Assembly (NCBI GenBank): GCA_028290165.1
Contig: JAQGKJ010000112.1
Location: 1 to 15,384, forward strand
DNA from: Bradyrhizobium sp.
GTDB taxonomy: Bacteria > Pseudomonadota > Alphaproteobacteria > Rhizobiales > Xanthobacteraceae
Length of the DNA stretch: 15,384 nucleotides
Direction of reading: 5' to 3'
Part shown: positions 7,324 to 15,085 of the stretch, piece after piece
How positions within the stretch are numbered: position 1 is the first letter of the stretch
Layout of the letters: each line of letters opens with the position of its first letter
Notes under the pieces: model-generated
What the model was told of the DNA's origin: nothing
The model's database searches: none
What the model saw: only the letters and a program-made list of their open reading frames with translations
Position numbers and translations under genes: made by a program

Positions 7324-8433
7324 ATGAAGACCCGCGCCGCTGTCGCGTTCGAAGCAAAAAAGCCGCTTGAAATCGTCGAACTTGACCTGGAAGGCCCAAA
7401 GGCCGGTGAGGTGCTGGTCGAAATCAAGGCGACCGGCATCTGCCACACCGACGCCTATACGCTCGACGGCTTCGACAGCGAAGGAATCTTCCCTTCTATC
7501 CTCGGTCACGAGGGTGCCGGGATTGTCCGTGAGGTGGGAGCCGGCGTCACCTCGGTAAAGCCTGGCGATCACGTGATCCCGCTTTACACGCCCGAATGCC
7601 GCCAGTGCAAAAGCTGCCTCAGCCAAAAAACCAATCTCTGCACCGCCATCCGCGCGACGCAGGGCAAGGGGCTGATGCCCGACGGCACATCCCGCTTCAG
7701 TCACAAAGGAAAGCCCATCTTCCACTATATGGGTTGCTCGACCTTCTCGAACTTTACCGTGCTGCCTGAAATCGCCGTCGCCAAGATTCGCGAGGACGCG
7801 CCGTTCGACAAGAGTTGCTACATCGGTTGCGGCGTGACGACCGGCGTCGGCGCCGTGGTCAACACCGCCAAGGTCACGCCGGGCTCCAATGTGGTCGTGT
7901 TCGGACTTGGCGGTATCGGGCTCAACGTCATTCAGGGCGCGAAGATGGTGGGCGCCGACAAGATCGTCGGGGTCGACCTCAACGATGCCAAGGAAAACTG
8001 GGGTCGCCGCTTCGGCATGACGCACTTCGTCAACCCGTCCAAGGTCGACGGCGATATCGTCCAGCATCTGGTCGCACTGACCGACGGCGGCGCCGACTAC
8101 ACCTTCGACTGCACGGGTAACACCACCGTGATGCGCCAGGCGCTCGAGGCGTGCCACCGCGGCTGGGGCGTGTCGGTGATCATCGGCGTGGCCGAAGCCG
8201 GAAAGGAGATTTCAACCCGGCCGTTCCAACTGGTGACCGGGCGGGTCTGGAAAGGTTCGGCGTTCGGTGGCGCACGCGGCCGTACCGACGTGCCGAAAAT
8301 CGTCGACTGGTACATGAACGGCAAGATCCAGATCGATCCGATGATCACGCACGTCCTCAAGCTGGAGGAGATCAACAGGGGGTTCGACCTGATGCACGAA
8401 GGCAAGTCGATCCGTTCGGTCGTCGTGTTCTAA
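7324..8433 (+). CDS. flhA: S-(hydroxymethyl)glutathione dehydrogenase / class III alcohol dehydrogenase
   Basis: A 369-residue zinc- and NAD-dependent cytosolic enzyme (also named frmA, adhC or adhI). It oxidises S-hydroxymethylglutathione to S-formylglutathione and also reduces S-nitrosoglutathione. Catalytic zinc ligands are Cys40 (GICHTD), His62 (GHEGAG) and Cys168 (GCGVTTG). The structural zinc site is Cys92, Cys95, Cys98 and Cys106. The Rossmann motif is GLGGIG (193-198), with Asp217 in GVDLN positioned for NAD. GGAGGTGA at 7313-7320 is an excellent ribosome site, three bases before the ATG. It is the first gene of a three-gene formaldehyde-to-formate operon with gfa and the S-formylglutathione hydrolase. 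Identity is clear; only the choice of symbol is a matter of convention. Confidence 0.97.
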   Translation: MKTRAAVAFEAKKPLEIVELDLEGPKAGEVLVEIKATGICHTDAYTLDGFDSEGIFPSILGHEGAGIVREVGAGVTSVKPGDHVIPLYTPECRQCKSCLSQKTNLCTAIRATQGKGLMPDGTSRFSHKGKPIFHYMGCSTFSNFTVLPEIAVAKIREDAPFDKSCYIGCGVTTGVGAVVNTAKVTPGSNVVVFGLGGIGLNVIQGAKMVGADKIVGVDLNDAKENWGRRFGMTHFVNPSKVDGDIVQHLVALTDGGADYTFDCTGNTTVMRQALEACHRGWGVSVIIGVAEAGKEISTRPFQLVTGRVWKGSAFGGARGRTDVPKIVDWYMNGKIQIDPMITHVLKLEEINRGFDLMHEGKSIRSVVVF

Positions 8434-8465
8434 ATCAAGAAGCGTCAAACAAAGGAGGATAGCCC

Positions 8466-9035
8466 ATGACTGTTCATATCCACCCATCGGTTGACAACGG
8501 AATAAAACAGGGTTCGGGCACCTTTGCCGGCGGAACGCTTGTCTGCAAATGCGAGGACAAGCCGGTCAAGGTCGGCATCAAAGGCGACGTCGCCCACAAC
8601 CACGCCTGTGGCTGCACCAAATGCTGGAAGCCGGAGGACGCGACCTTTTCAGTGGTGGCCGTCGTGCCGCGTGACAACGTGACGATTCTCGAAAACGGCG
8701 ACAAGCTTCGCGTGATCGATGCGTCAGCGGCGATTCAGCGGCATGCCTGCCGGGTCTGCGGCACGCATATGTTCGGCCGCATCGAGAACAAGGCGCACCC
8801 GTTCTACGGTCTGGACTTCATTCATCCCGAACTGTTTACGGAAGGCGGTTGGGCGGCGCCGGGATTCGCGGCATTTGCCTCTTCAGTGATCGAATCCGGC
8901 GTCGATCCGTCGGAGATGCCGGCGATCAGGTCGCGCCTCAAGGAACTCGGGCTCGAACCTTACGATTGTCTGTCGCCGGCCCTGATGGATCACATCGCCA
9001 CGCACGTGGCGAAATCGAGGCCCAAGGCGGCCTGA
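8466..9035 (+). CDS. gfa: S-(hydroxymethyl)glutathione synthase (Gfa)
   Basis: A 189-residue zinc protein of the Gfa/CENP-V fold, reported to speed condensation of formaldehyde with glutathione and so feed the preceding dehydrogenase. The zinc-binding cysteines appear in the family order: Cys27 and Cys29 (CKC), Cys48, Cys50 and Cys53 (CGCTKC), and Cys95 and Cys98 (CRVC). Length matches the Paracoccus protein family. AAGGAGGA lies just ahead of the ATG, 32 bases after the upstream stop, so the two genes are surely co-transcribed. Some published work questions whether Gfa acts as an enzyme or only as a glutathione carrier; the sequence cannot settle that. Confidence 0.95.
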   Translation: MTVHIHPSVDNGIKQGSGTFAGGTLVCKCEDKPVKVGIKGDVAHNHACGCTKCWKPEDATFSVVAVVPRDNVTILENGDKLRVIDASAAIQRHACRVCGTHMFGRIENKAHPFYGLDFIHPELFTEGGWAAPGFAAFASSVIESGVDPSEMPAIRSRLKELGLEPYDCLSPALMDHIATHVAKSRPKAA

Positions 9036-9046
9036 CCCCGCTATCC

Positions 9047-9080
9047 CGGCTCGGTCGGTGACGATGCATCGACCGAGCCG
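9047..9080. repeat. Strong stem-loop between gfa and fghA
   Basis: cggctcggtcg at 9047-9057 pairs perfectly with cgaccgagccg at 9070-9080. Adding a G-U pair and two Watson-Crick pairs inside extends the stem to about 14 bp around the loop acgatg (9061-9066). No T-run follows, so it is not a classic Rho-independent terminator. It could stabilise or process the transcript and so set the ratio of fghA to the upstream genes. Confidence 0.6.
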
Positions 9081-9132
9081 TGATCGGTCGCTCTTGCAAT
9101 CCCGTCGCTCTGCGGCGCTGGAGCCGTGAATC

Positions 9133-9978
9133 ATGACGGTCGAAACCATTTCGCTCAATCGATCGCACGGCGGCATGCAGGGCGTTTACAAGCATGCCAG
9201 CCGCGAGACCGGGACGAGCATGACCTTTTCGCTCTATGTCCCGCCTCATCAGGGCGACCCCAGGCTGCCGGTGGTCTGGTATCTATCGGGCCTGACCTGC
9301 ACCCATGCCAATGTCACGGAAAAGGGCGAGTATCGGAAGGCATGCGCCGAGTTGGGCCTGATCTTTGTGGCACCGGACACCAGCCCGCGCGGCGAAGACG
9401 TGCCCGGCGATCCCGCGGGCGTCTACGATTTCGGGCTCGGCGCCGGCTTTTATGTCGATGCGACGCAGCCACCGTATGCGCAAAACTACCGCATGTGGAG
9501 CTACGTGACCAAGGAACTTCCAGAGTTCGTCGCCGCCCATTTCCCGGTCGATCTCAAACGGCAATCGCTCCTCGGGCATTCGATGGGCGGCCACGGCGCG
9601 CTAACGATCGCACTCACTTATCCCGATCGCTACCGCGCCGCCACGGCATTTTCGCCGATTGCAGCACCCTCACAGGTTCCCTGGGGCATCAAGGCGCTGA
9701 CCGGCTATCTCGGCGACGACCGCAAAGCATGGCGCCAGCATGATGCCGTCGCACTGATCGAGGACGGCGCCAGATTTTCAGATTTCCTGGTCGATGTCGG
9801 CGATACCGATCCGTTCCTGACGGAACAGCTTCGTCCGGAATTGCTGAAACGTGCATGCGCGAAAGCGGGCATTCCCCTCAACCTCCGTCTCCAGGAAGGT
9901 TATGACCACAGCTACTACTTCGTTTCGACCTTCATGGCCGATCACCTGCGCTGGCACGCCGCGCGGCTCAAAGCATAG
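9133..9978 (+). CDS. fghA: S-formylglutathione hydrolase
   Basis: A 281-residue cytosolic serine esterase of the alpha/beta-hydrolase fold (esterase D family). It hydrolyses S-formylglutathione to formate and glutathione, completing the pathway begun by the two upstream genes. The catalytic triad is visible: Ser150 in GHSMGG, Asp226 in VGDTDPF and His259 in GYDHSYY. The oxyanion-side segment YLSGLTCTHANVTEKG (50-65) is also typical. Length is standard. GGAG at 9120-9123 lies nine bases before the ATG. The 97-bp gap from gfa carries a strong stem-loop. The gene ends 14 bases before the convergent DUF3280 gene. I am confident of the function. Confidence 0.96.
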   Translation: MTVETISLNRSHGGMQGVYKHASRETGTSMTFSLYVPPHQGDPRLPVVWYLSGLTCTHANVTEKGEYRKACAELGLIFVAPDTSPRGEDVPGDPAGVYDFGLGAGFYVDATQPPYAQNYRMWSYVTKELPEFVAAHFPVDLKRQSLLGHSMGGHGALTIALTYPDRYRAATAFSPIAAPSQVPWGIKALTGYLGDDRKAWRQHDAVALIEDGARFSDFLVDVGDTDPFLTEQLRPELLKRACAKAGIPLNLRLQEGYDHSYYFVSTFMADHLRWHAARLKA

Positions 9979-9992
9979 GCCCGGTCAGCATC

Positions 9993-10502
9993 TCATTGCG
10001 GTACGCCGTAGTTGGGCGCGAGCAGCCGGTTTCGCAGCAGATAGCTCGCGGTGCGCGACCAGGATTCATCGGTGTTGCCGCGAAAGTCGGCGCTCATGGA
10101 CGTAATGACGCGTCCGGTATGCGCATCCCGCAGGTAGATATTCATATTGAGAATGAGGGCCGAGACCTTTTGAACCAGACCGGTGACGGCGAGATCGGCA
10201 CCAAGCTGATGCGCGTATTGCACGTCGCAGCCGCCGCACGCTTGCAAGTTATTGGCGTGCGCCGCAGCATTGACAGGTGTGATGTCGAGGACGACAAATT
10301 TTCCGGCGTCCGCCAGCGCCTTGCGCACCTGTTCGGTGACGTCCTTCAGCCGCCGTTGCTCGTCTGCCCGCGGTCCGTTCATTTCGCCCTGCAGGCTGGT
10401 ATCGAGCAGTTCGAAGTCGAATATTGCGGCCTTGGGTGGGTCGGCATGCGCCGGCGACGAAACCAGCAGCATCAACACAAGGACAAAACCAGGAATTCGC
10501 AT
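9993..10502 (-). CDS. Small secreted DUF3280/DUF2380-type protein
   Basis: A 169-residue exported protein. Residues 1-20 (MRIPGFVLVLMLLVSSPAHA) form a signal peptide, and the mature part begins DPPKAAIFDFELLDTS, the hallmark start of the family. An ACGGCDV segment gives a CxxC pair at Cys89 and Cys92 that may bind metal or cycle as a disulfide. The strand pattern LGADLAVTGLVQKVSALILNMNIYLRD and the closing SWSRTASYLL segment are also typical. The frame is open far upstream, but only the ATG at 10502 gives a signal peptide and has GGGGA eight bases ahead. The family has no assigned function; it recurs beside PQQ-dependent dehydrogenase and lut-type clusters. It is divergent from the binding-protein operon across a 120-bp shared control region. 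Confidence 0.85.
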   Translation of the reverse strand: MRIPGFVLVLMLLVSSPAHADPPKAAIFDFELLDTSLQGEMNGPRADEQRRLKDVTEQVRKALADAGKFVVLDITPVNAAAHANNLQACGGCDVQYAHQLGADLAVTGLVQKVSALILNMNIYLRDAHTGRVITSMSADFRGNTDESWSRTASYLLRNRLLAPNYGVPQ

Positions 10503-10552
10503 GATCGTGATCCCCGACTTCACGGCGGCGCAACACCAACGCCGGGCGCACA

Positions 10553-10587
10553 GAACGGTTCGGCCATGTTTCAAACCCGAACGGTTT
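10553..10587. promoter_or_regulatory. Paired GAACGGTT boxes in the divergent promoter region
   Basis: GAACGGTTC at 10553-10561 is a perfect GAAC-G-GTTC palindrome. A near-copy, GAACGGTTT, sits at 10579-10587, 26 bases away centre to centre, about two and a half helical turns. An additional inverted pair, gttcgg (10558-10563) and ccgaac (10577-10582), spans both. The position between DUF3280 and the binding-protein operon suits an operator for one or both genes. I cannot name the regulator. Confidence 0.35.
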
Positions 10588-10622
10588 CTATCGTCGGTCG
10601 CAGGGAGCCTTGAGGAGAAAAC

Positions 10623-11807
10623 ATGATCCGACTGGTTGTCGGCGCAATCGTCGGCCTGTGCGCGTTGGTCAGCACCGCGCTGGCGGCCGACCCTGTCGAG
10701 ATCGGCATCGGCTATATCCGCCGCGCCGGCGTCAAGCCGACACTGTCGTTGGTGGAGCAGCCGGCCGAGAACGACGGCGTCGACGGCGCTCGCCTCGCGA
10801 TCGAGGATAACAACACCACCGGCAAATTCCTGAACCAACACTTCACCCTGGATGAGGTGCGGCTGAAAGATGGCGATGACGTCGCCAAAGCGGCAATGGC
10901 GCTCGCCGACCGTGACGGCTTCATCATTGCCGATCTTCCCGCCGACGCGCTGCTGAAAGCCGCCGATGCGCTCCGCGATCGCGGAGCCGTATTGCTCAAT
11001 GCGGGCGCGATCGACGATCGCCTGCGTGAGGACGATTGCCGGCAAAACGTGATCCACGTCGCACCGACGCGTTCAATGCTGGCGGACGCTCTCGCCCAAT
11101 ATCTGGTCTGGAAGCAATGGAAGCGCTGGATGCTGATGGTCGGGTCCCATGAGGAAGACAGGCTTTATGCGGAAGCGCTGCGGCGAGCGGCTGCGCGCTT
11201 TGGCGCCAAAATCGTCCAGGAGCGGGTATTCGAGGATACCGGCGGCGCGCGCCGCACCGACAGCGGGGTGACGCTGATCCAGCGTCAGATGCCGGTATTC
11301 ACCCAGCAGGCGCCCACTTACGACATCCTTGTCGCCTCCGATGAGAGCGAGGTTTTTGCGGCCTATTTGCCCTATCGCACCTGGGATCCGCGGCCGGTCG
11401 CGGGATCCGCCGGCCTTGTGCCGAAAAGCTGGGACGCCGCGCAGGACCAGTGGGGCGCAGTGCAGATCCAGAACCGGTTTGTAAAACTCAATTCGCGACG
11501 CATGACGGCGCTGGACATGCAGGCCTGGACCGCGGCGCGCATGATTGGCGAAGCGGTATCGCGGGTGAATTCAGGCGATCGCAAGACCATCCTCGATTTT
11601 CTCAAGGGGCCGGATTTTTCCATCGCGGCGTTCAAGGGCCAGCGGCTTACGCTTCGGACCTGGAACCTGCAGCTTCGCCAGCCGATCTTGCTGGTGGATG
11701 GCCGTATGGTGGTTTCGGTGTCGCCGCAAGAAGGATTCTTGCATCAGACCTCGGAACTCGACACGCTCGGCGTCGATCAACCCGAGACCAGATGCAAGCT
11801 GCGCTGA
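10623..11807 (+). CDS. lutA: PQQ/lanthanide-cluster ABC substrate-binding protein (LutA-like)
   Basis: A 394-residue periplasmic protein of the branched-chain amino acid (LivJ) type I binding fold, in the subgroup found with PQQ-dependent alcohol dehydrogenase systems. Residues 1-21 are a signal peptide ending in ALA. The mature protein opens with VEIGIGYIRRAG and has the usual NDGVDGARLAIEDNN first-helix segment. Cys139 and Cys391 could bridge. GAGGAG at 10612-10617 gives a good ribosome site, five bases from the ATG. It heads a five-gene unit with a propeller, an ATPase, a permease and an exported protein. The matching gene in M. extorquens, lutA, belongs to the lanthanide transport cluster. 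The symbol is given by synteny; the ligand here is not shown by the sequence. Confidence 0.85.
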   Translation: MIRLVVGAIVGLCALVSTALAADPVEIGIGYIRRAGVKPTLSLVEQPAENDGVDGARLAIEDNNTTGKFLNQHFTLDEVRLKDGDDVAKAAMALADRDGFIIADLPADALLKAADALRDRGAVLLNAGAIDDRLREDDCRQNVIHVAPTRSMLADALAQYLVWKQWKRWMLMVGSHEEDRLYAEALRRAAARFGAKIVQERVFEDTGGARRTDSGVTLIQRQMPVFTQQAPTYDILVASDESEVFAAYLPYRTWDPRPVAGSAGLVPKSWDAAQDQWGAVQIQNRFVKLNSRRMTALDMQAWTAARMIGEAVSRVNSGDRKTILDFLKGPDFSIAAFKGQRLTLRTWNLQLRQPILLVDGRMVVSVSPQEGFLHQTSELDTLGVDQPETRCKLR

Positions 11808-11815
11808 ACGGTGAT

Positions 11816-11820
11816 GGAGA
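11816..11820 (+). promoter_or_regulatory. Ribosome binding site deciding the propeller start
   Basis: GGAGA at 11816-11820 lies eight bases before the ATG at 11829. The earlier in-frame GTG (11811) and ATG (11814) have no comparable site, and the shorter form starts directly with a clean signal peptide. Confidence 0.5.
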
Positions 11821-11828
11821 TCTCGCGC

Positions 11829-12800
11829 ATGTGGCGTCATTACGTGATTTGCGGAATTGCCGTCTGGCTGGCGAGCGCCCTGCCCGCCGGCGCCTTCATT
11901 GCCTATGTGTCGAATGAAAAGGGCAATACCGTCTCAGTGATCGATACCGACAAATGGGTCGTGACGAAAACCATCAAGGTCGGCCAGCGCCCACGCGGCA
12001 TCGAATTCACCAGGGACGGCAAATTCGTGCTGGTGGCGGTCGGCGACGACGACACCATCCAGATGATCGATACCGCAACGCAGGAGATCACGGATACCCT
12101 GCCCTCGGGGCCCGATCCCGAACTCTTTACCCAGGACAAGGCCGGCAAGATTCTCTACGTCGCCAACGAGAACGACAATACCGTCACTATTATCGATATC
12201 GAACGGCGCGCACGCATGGGCGACGTTCAGGTCGGCGTCGAGCCCGAGGGCATGGCGATCAGTCCGGATGGACGAGTTCTCATCAACACGTCGGAAACGA
12301 CCAACATGGCGCACTTCATCGACACCGAAACTCGCCAGATCGTGGCAAATGTCCTGGTCGATGCGCGTCCTCGTTTCGCCGAATTCAAGCGCGACGGCTC
12401 CGAACTCTGGGTTTCCTCGGAGATCGGCGGCACGGTCGCCGTCATCGACCCGGTGAAGCACACCGTCACAACCAAGATCACGTTCGATATTCCGGGTATG
12501 CGGAAGGAAGCGATCCAGCCGGTCGGAATCAGCATCGCTGCCGACGGAAGGACCGCGTTCGTCGCACTCGGGCCTGCCAACCGCGTCGCCGTGGTCGATG
12601 CCGCGAGCCATCAGGTCACCAAGTATCTCCTGGTCGGCCAGCGGGTCTGGCATATGGCATTCACTCCGGATGAAAACTTCCTTCTGGTCACCAACGGCGT
12701 ATCGAATGACGTGTCCGTTATCGATGTGGCGGCGCTCAAGGTGATCAAGACCATTCAGGTAGGCGAATTGCCCTGGGGTATCACGATCGCAAAACCATGA
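11829..12800 (+). CDS. YVTN beta-propeller protein, PQQ/lanthanide cluster-associated
   Basis: A 323-residue periplasmic protein with signal peptide MWRHYVICGIAVWLASALPA followed by a complete seven-bladed propeller. The blade ends are readable as seven repeats: NTVSVID, DTIQMID, NTVTIID, NMAHFID, GTVAVID, NRVAVVD and NDVSVID. The family is the YVTN-repeat protein associated with PQQ-dependent catabolism. In M. extorquens a gene of the lut cluster next to the ATPase (lutD, from memory) seems to correspond, with periplasmic lanthanide binding reported; I am not certain of that mapping. Its stop overlaps the ATPase start as ATGA, so the two are translationally coupled. Starts at 11811 (GTG) and 11814 (ATG) would add six or five residues. 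A scaffold or metal chaperone for the transporter is a reasonable inference. Confidence 0.87.
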   Translation: MWRHYVICGIAVWLASALPAGAFIAYVSNEKGNTVSVIDTDKWVVTKTIKVGQRPRGIEFTRDGKFVLVAVGDDDTIQMIDTATQEITDTLPSGPDPELFTQDKAGKILYVANENDNTVTIIDIERRARMGDVQVGVEPEGMAISPDGRVLINTSETTNMAHFIDTETRQIVANVLVDARPRFAEFKRDGSELWVSSEIGGTVAVIDPVKHTVTTKITFDIPGMRKEAIQPVGISIAADGRTAFVALGPANRVAVVDAASHQVTKYLLVGQRVWHMAFTPDENFLLVTNGVSNDVSVIDVAALKVIKTIQVGELPWGITIAKP

Positions 12801-13600
12801 TGAAGCCCGACCTTTCCATCGCTGGCGACAAGGCAACCGAGCCGCAAACGGGCGTCGTCGCGCTGGCGATCGAAGGCGTCAGCCATTGCTATGGCAGCCG
12901 CCGGGCACTCGACAACGTCAGCTTCACGGTTGCGGCGGGCAGCTTTACGGCGCTGCTCGGCCTCAACGGCGCGGGCAAGAGCACGCTGTTTTCCATCGTC
13001 ACCCGGCTGTTCGGCACGCAGGCCGGACGCATCGGCATTTTTGGTCACGATATCCGACGCGAGCCGGGCGAGGCACTGCGCCGCATGGGCGTGGTGTTCC
13101 AGCCGCGCACGCTGGACCTTGATCTCTCGGTTACTCAAAACCTGCTGTATCATGCCGCGCTGCAAGGCATCCCCCGGCGCGAGGCGCGAACGCGCTCGGA
13201 AAAAGTGTTGTCGCGGATGGGCCTTACTGAGCGTTCCGGCAGCAAGGTGCGAGACCTCTCGGGCGGACAAATGCGGCGCCTTGAAATTGCACGCGCGCTT
13301 CTGCATCGGCCACGTCTCCTGCTGCTCGACGAGGCGACGGTCGGACTGGATGTCAAGGCGCGCGCCGAAATCCTCGGCCATGTACGGGGTCTGGTTGTCG
13401 AGCAAGGAATCGGCGTGCTGTGGGCCACGCACCTGTTCGACGAGATCGTGTCCAGCGACGATCTCGTTATCCTGCACGAGGGCCGCGTTCTCGCCGAAGG
13501 AAAGGTCGCGCGCATCGTCGCCGAGGCCAATGCGCGCGACTTGCATTCCGCCTTTGTACACCTGACCGAAATTTCGGAATCCGGGGGTGCCATGCCATGA
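12797..13600 (+). CDS. lutE: ABC transporter ATP-binding protein, PQQ/lanthanide cluster (LutE-like)
   Basis: A 267-residue cytosolic ATPase that powers the permease encoded next. All motifs are intact: Walker A GLNGAGKST (55-63), Q-loop Gln102, signature LSGGQ (154-158), Walker B LLLLDEA with Asp178 and Glu179, and switch His212. By sequence it belongs with the ATPases of ABC-2 exporters (NodI/DrrA/CcmA-like) rather than with typical importers. The ATG at 12797 overlaps the propeller stop by four bases; a second ATG lies at 12800. Its own stop overlaps the permease start in the same ATGA manner. The symbol is by correspondence with the lut cluster ATPase of M. extorquens. Confidence 0.92.
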   Translation: MMKPDLSIAGDKATEPQTGVVALAIEGVSHCYGSRRALDNVSFTVAAGSFTALLGLNGAGKSTLFSIVTRLFGTQAGRIGIFGHDIRREPGEALRRMGVVFQPRTLDLDLSVTQNLLYHAALQGIPRREARTRSEKVLSRMGLTERSGSKVRDLSGGQMRRLEIARALLHRPRLLLLDEATVGLDVKARAEILGHVRGLVVEQGIGVLWATHLFDEIVSSDDLVILHEGRVLAEGKVARIVAEANARDLHSAFVHLTEISESGGAMP

Positions 13601-14442
13601 GCTCGGTGATTGCAGAGAAACCGGCGGGATTCTCGTTTGCGCAATATCTCACATGCCTGAACGGCATCGTGTGGCGCGAGGGGCTGCGCTTCATCCACCA
13701 GCGTGAGCGCTTCGTCTCGGCGCTGGTGCGACCGCTGGTGTGGCTGTTCATTTTCGCCGCGGGCTTCCGCCAGGTACTTGGCATCTCCATCATCCCGCCA
13801 TACGAGACCTACATTCTCTACGAGGTCTACATCACGCCCGGGCTGATGGCGATGATCCAGCTGTTCAACGGGATGCAGTCCTCGCTCTCGATGGTCTACG
13901 ACCGTGAGATGGGCAACATGCGCACGCTGCTGGTGAGCCCGATGCCCCGCTGGTATTTGCTGGCTTGCAAGCTTCTCGCGGGAACTGTGGTCTCCGTCTT
14001 CCAGGTCTATGCGTTCCTCTTGATCGCGTGGTTCTGGGACATCGAGCCGCCGCGAATAGGCTATCTCACGGTTTTGCCGGCGCTGATGTTGTCCGGCTTC
14101 ATGCTGGGAGCGCTGGGCATGCTGATCTCATCCGGCATCAGGCAACTTGAGAATTTCGCCGGCGTCATGAACTTTGTGATCTTTCCGATGTTTTTCGCTT
14201 CCTCCGCTCTTTACCCCCTGTGGCGGGTGCAGGAAGGAAGCCCGATGCTCTACTACGTGTGCCTGTTCAATCCATTCACCCACGCCGTCGAATTGATCCG
14301 CTTCGCGCTGTACGGAAAGATCAACTGGACTTCCCTGGCGGTGGTCGGAGGCTGCGCGGCCATCTTCATGATCGGCGCCGTGCTGGCCTACGATCCGTCG
14401 CGCGGACTGAGCCGCCGCGGGCCTGCCGGAGGGGAAACATGA
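13597..14442 (+). CDS. lutF: ABC-2 type permease, PQQ/lanthanide cluster (LutF-like)
   Basis: A 281-residue inner-membrane protein of the ABC-2 (NodJ/DrrB) family. About six membrane segments are visible, including LVRPLVWLFIFAAGF, TPGLMAMIQLFNGM, LLAGTVVSVFQVYAFLLIAW, VLPALMLSGFMLGALGMLI, VMNFVIFPMFFASSALYPL and LAVVGGCAAIFMIGAVLAY. The family motif YDREMGNMRTLLVSPMPRW lies between segments 2 and 3, and FNPFTHAVELIRFALYG before the last. The start is fixed by the ATGA overlap with the ATPase; the longer open frame runs back over that gene and is not real. ABC-2 permeases usually export, which sits oddly with the periplasmic binding protein in the same operon. The symbol follows the lut cluster of M. 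extorquens. Confidence 0.92.
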   Translation: MSSVIAEKPAGFSFAQYLTCLNGIVWREGLRFIHQRERFVSALVRPLVWLFIFAAGFRQVLGISIIPPYETYILYEVYITPGLMAMIQLFNGMQSSLSMVYDREMGNMRTLLVSPMPRWYLLACKLLAGTVVSVFQVYAFLLIAWFWDIEPPRIGYLTVLPALMLSGFMLGALGMLISSGIRQLENFAGVMNFVIFPMFFASSALYPLWRVQEGSPMLYYVCLFNPFTHAVELIRFALYGKINWTSLAVVGGCAAIFMIGAVLAYDPSRGLSRRGPAGGET

Positions 14443-15053
14443 GAGTGCTGGCGGCGCTCTGCCTGCTGCTCGCGGTCGCCGGACCGGCCGGCCGAAGTCT
14501 TGCCGCCGATCCGCGTTATCCCGACTGGCCCTGCGCCCAGGCCAAGGTGCCGGAAATCTCGCTCGCCGCGGTCTGGAATGGTCCCGATCTCGGCGGTGCC
14601 GCAAACAGATGGAAAGACGATGCCAAGGTCGCTGCGCTGGTTCCGCGCCTTGCCGCACGGCGGACGCCGCTCGACGACGCCCAGAAGACGGTCGCGGAGT
14701 TTCTTGCCGGCGCAGGAGCGGAGAAGGCCGAGATGGGCAAGCTGCTGTTTGCCGGGCTGTTCGAAACACTCAATGCCCAACGCTCGTCTGTCATGAGCGG
14801 GCTTGAGCGGGTGACCCGCAAACAGCGCGACGCCGCGGACAGGATTCGTACCGACACACTCGCGCTGCACGCCTTGCAGGATGGATCCCCGCCCGATCAA
14901 CCCAAGATCGACGAACTCGGCAATCTGCTGGTTTGGGAGACCCGCATCTTCGAGGACCGCCGGCGGGTGGTCAAATTCGTATGCGAGGTACCAACGGCGA
15001 TCGACCAGCGGCTATTCGCGCTCGGCCGTGCGATCCAGCAGGAGATGGAATAA
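14439..15053 (+). CDS. Exported helical protein of unknown function, end of the lut-like operon
   Basis: A 204-residue protein with signal peptide MRVLAALCLLLAVAGPAGRSLA and mature start near ADPRYPDWPCAQ. The rest is predicted mostly helical and charged, with heptad-like stretches around residues 60-140 and 160-200. Mature cysteines are Cys32 (DWPCAQ) and Cys182 (FVCEVP), well placed for a disulfide. GGAGGGG lies ahead of the ATG, which overlaps the permease stop (ATGA). An upstream open frame overlaps the permease and is not used. I do not recognise a named domain. By position it matches the exported protein after the permease in M. extorquens (lutG, from memory), so a periplasmic accessory role is inferred from context only. 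Confidence 0.82.
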   Translation: MRVLAALCLLLAVAGPAGRSLAADPRYPDWPCAQAKVPEISLAAVWNGPDLGGAANRWKDDAKVAALVPRLAARRTPLDDAQKTVAEFLAGAGAEKAEMGKLLFAGLFETLNAQRSSVMSGLERVTRKQRDAADRIRTDTLALHALQDGSPPDQPKIDELGNLLVWETRIFEDRRRVVKFVCEVPTAIDQRLFALGRAIQQEME

Positions 15054-15085
15054 CGCGGCGCACCGTCTTTTGCATTGTCAGCCGA

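Noticed and set aside
10503..11057. Upstream extension of the DUF3280 gene
   Set aside because: It runs antisense through the binding-protein gene; the signal peptide begins at 10502.
11934..12836. Long minus-strand open frame opposite the propeller gene
   Set aside because: The repetitive Asp/Gly/His-rich translation is the expected antisense of YVTN repeats, with no domain or start signal.
13420..13596. Upstream extension of the permease frame
   Set aside because: It overlaps the ATPase in another frame; the ATGA junction at 13597 is the normal operon start.
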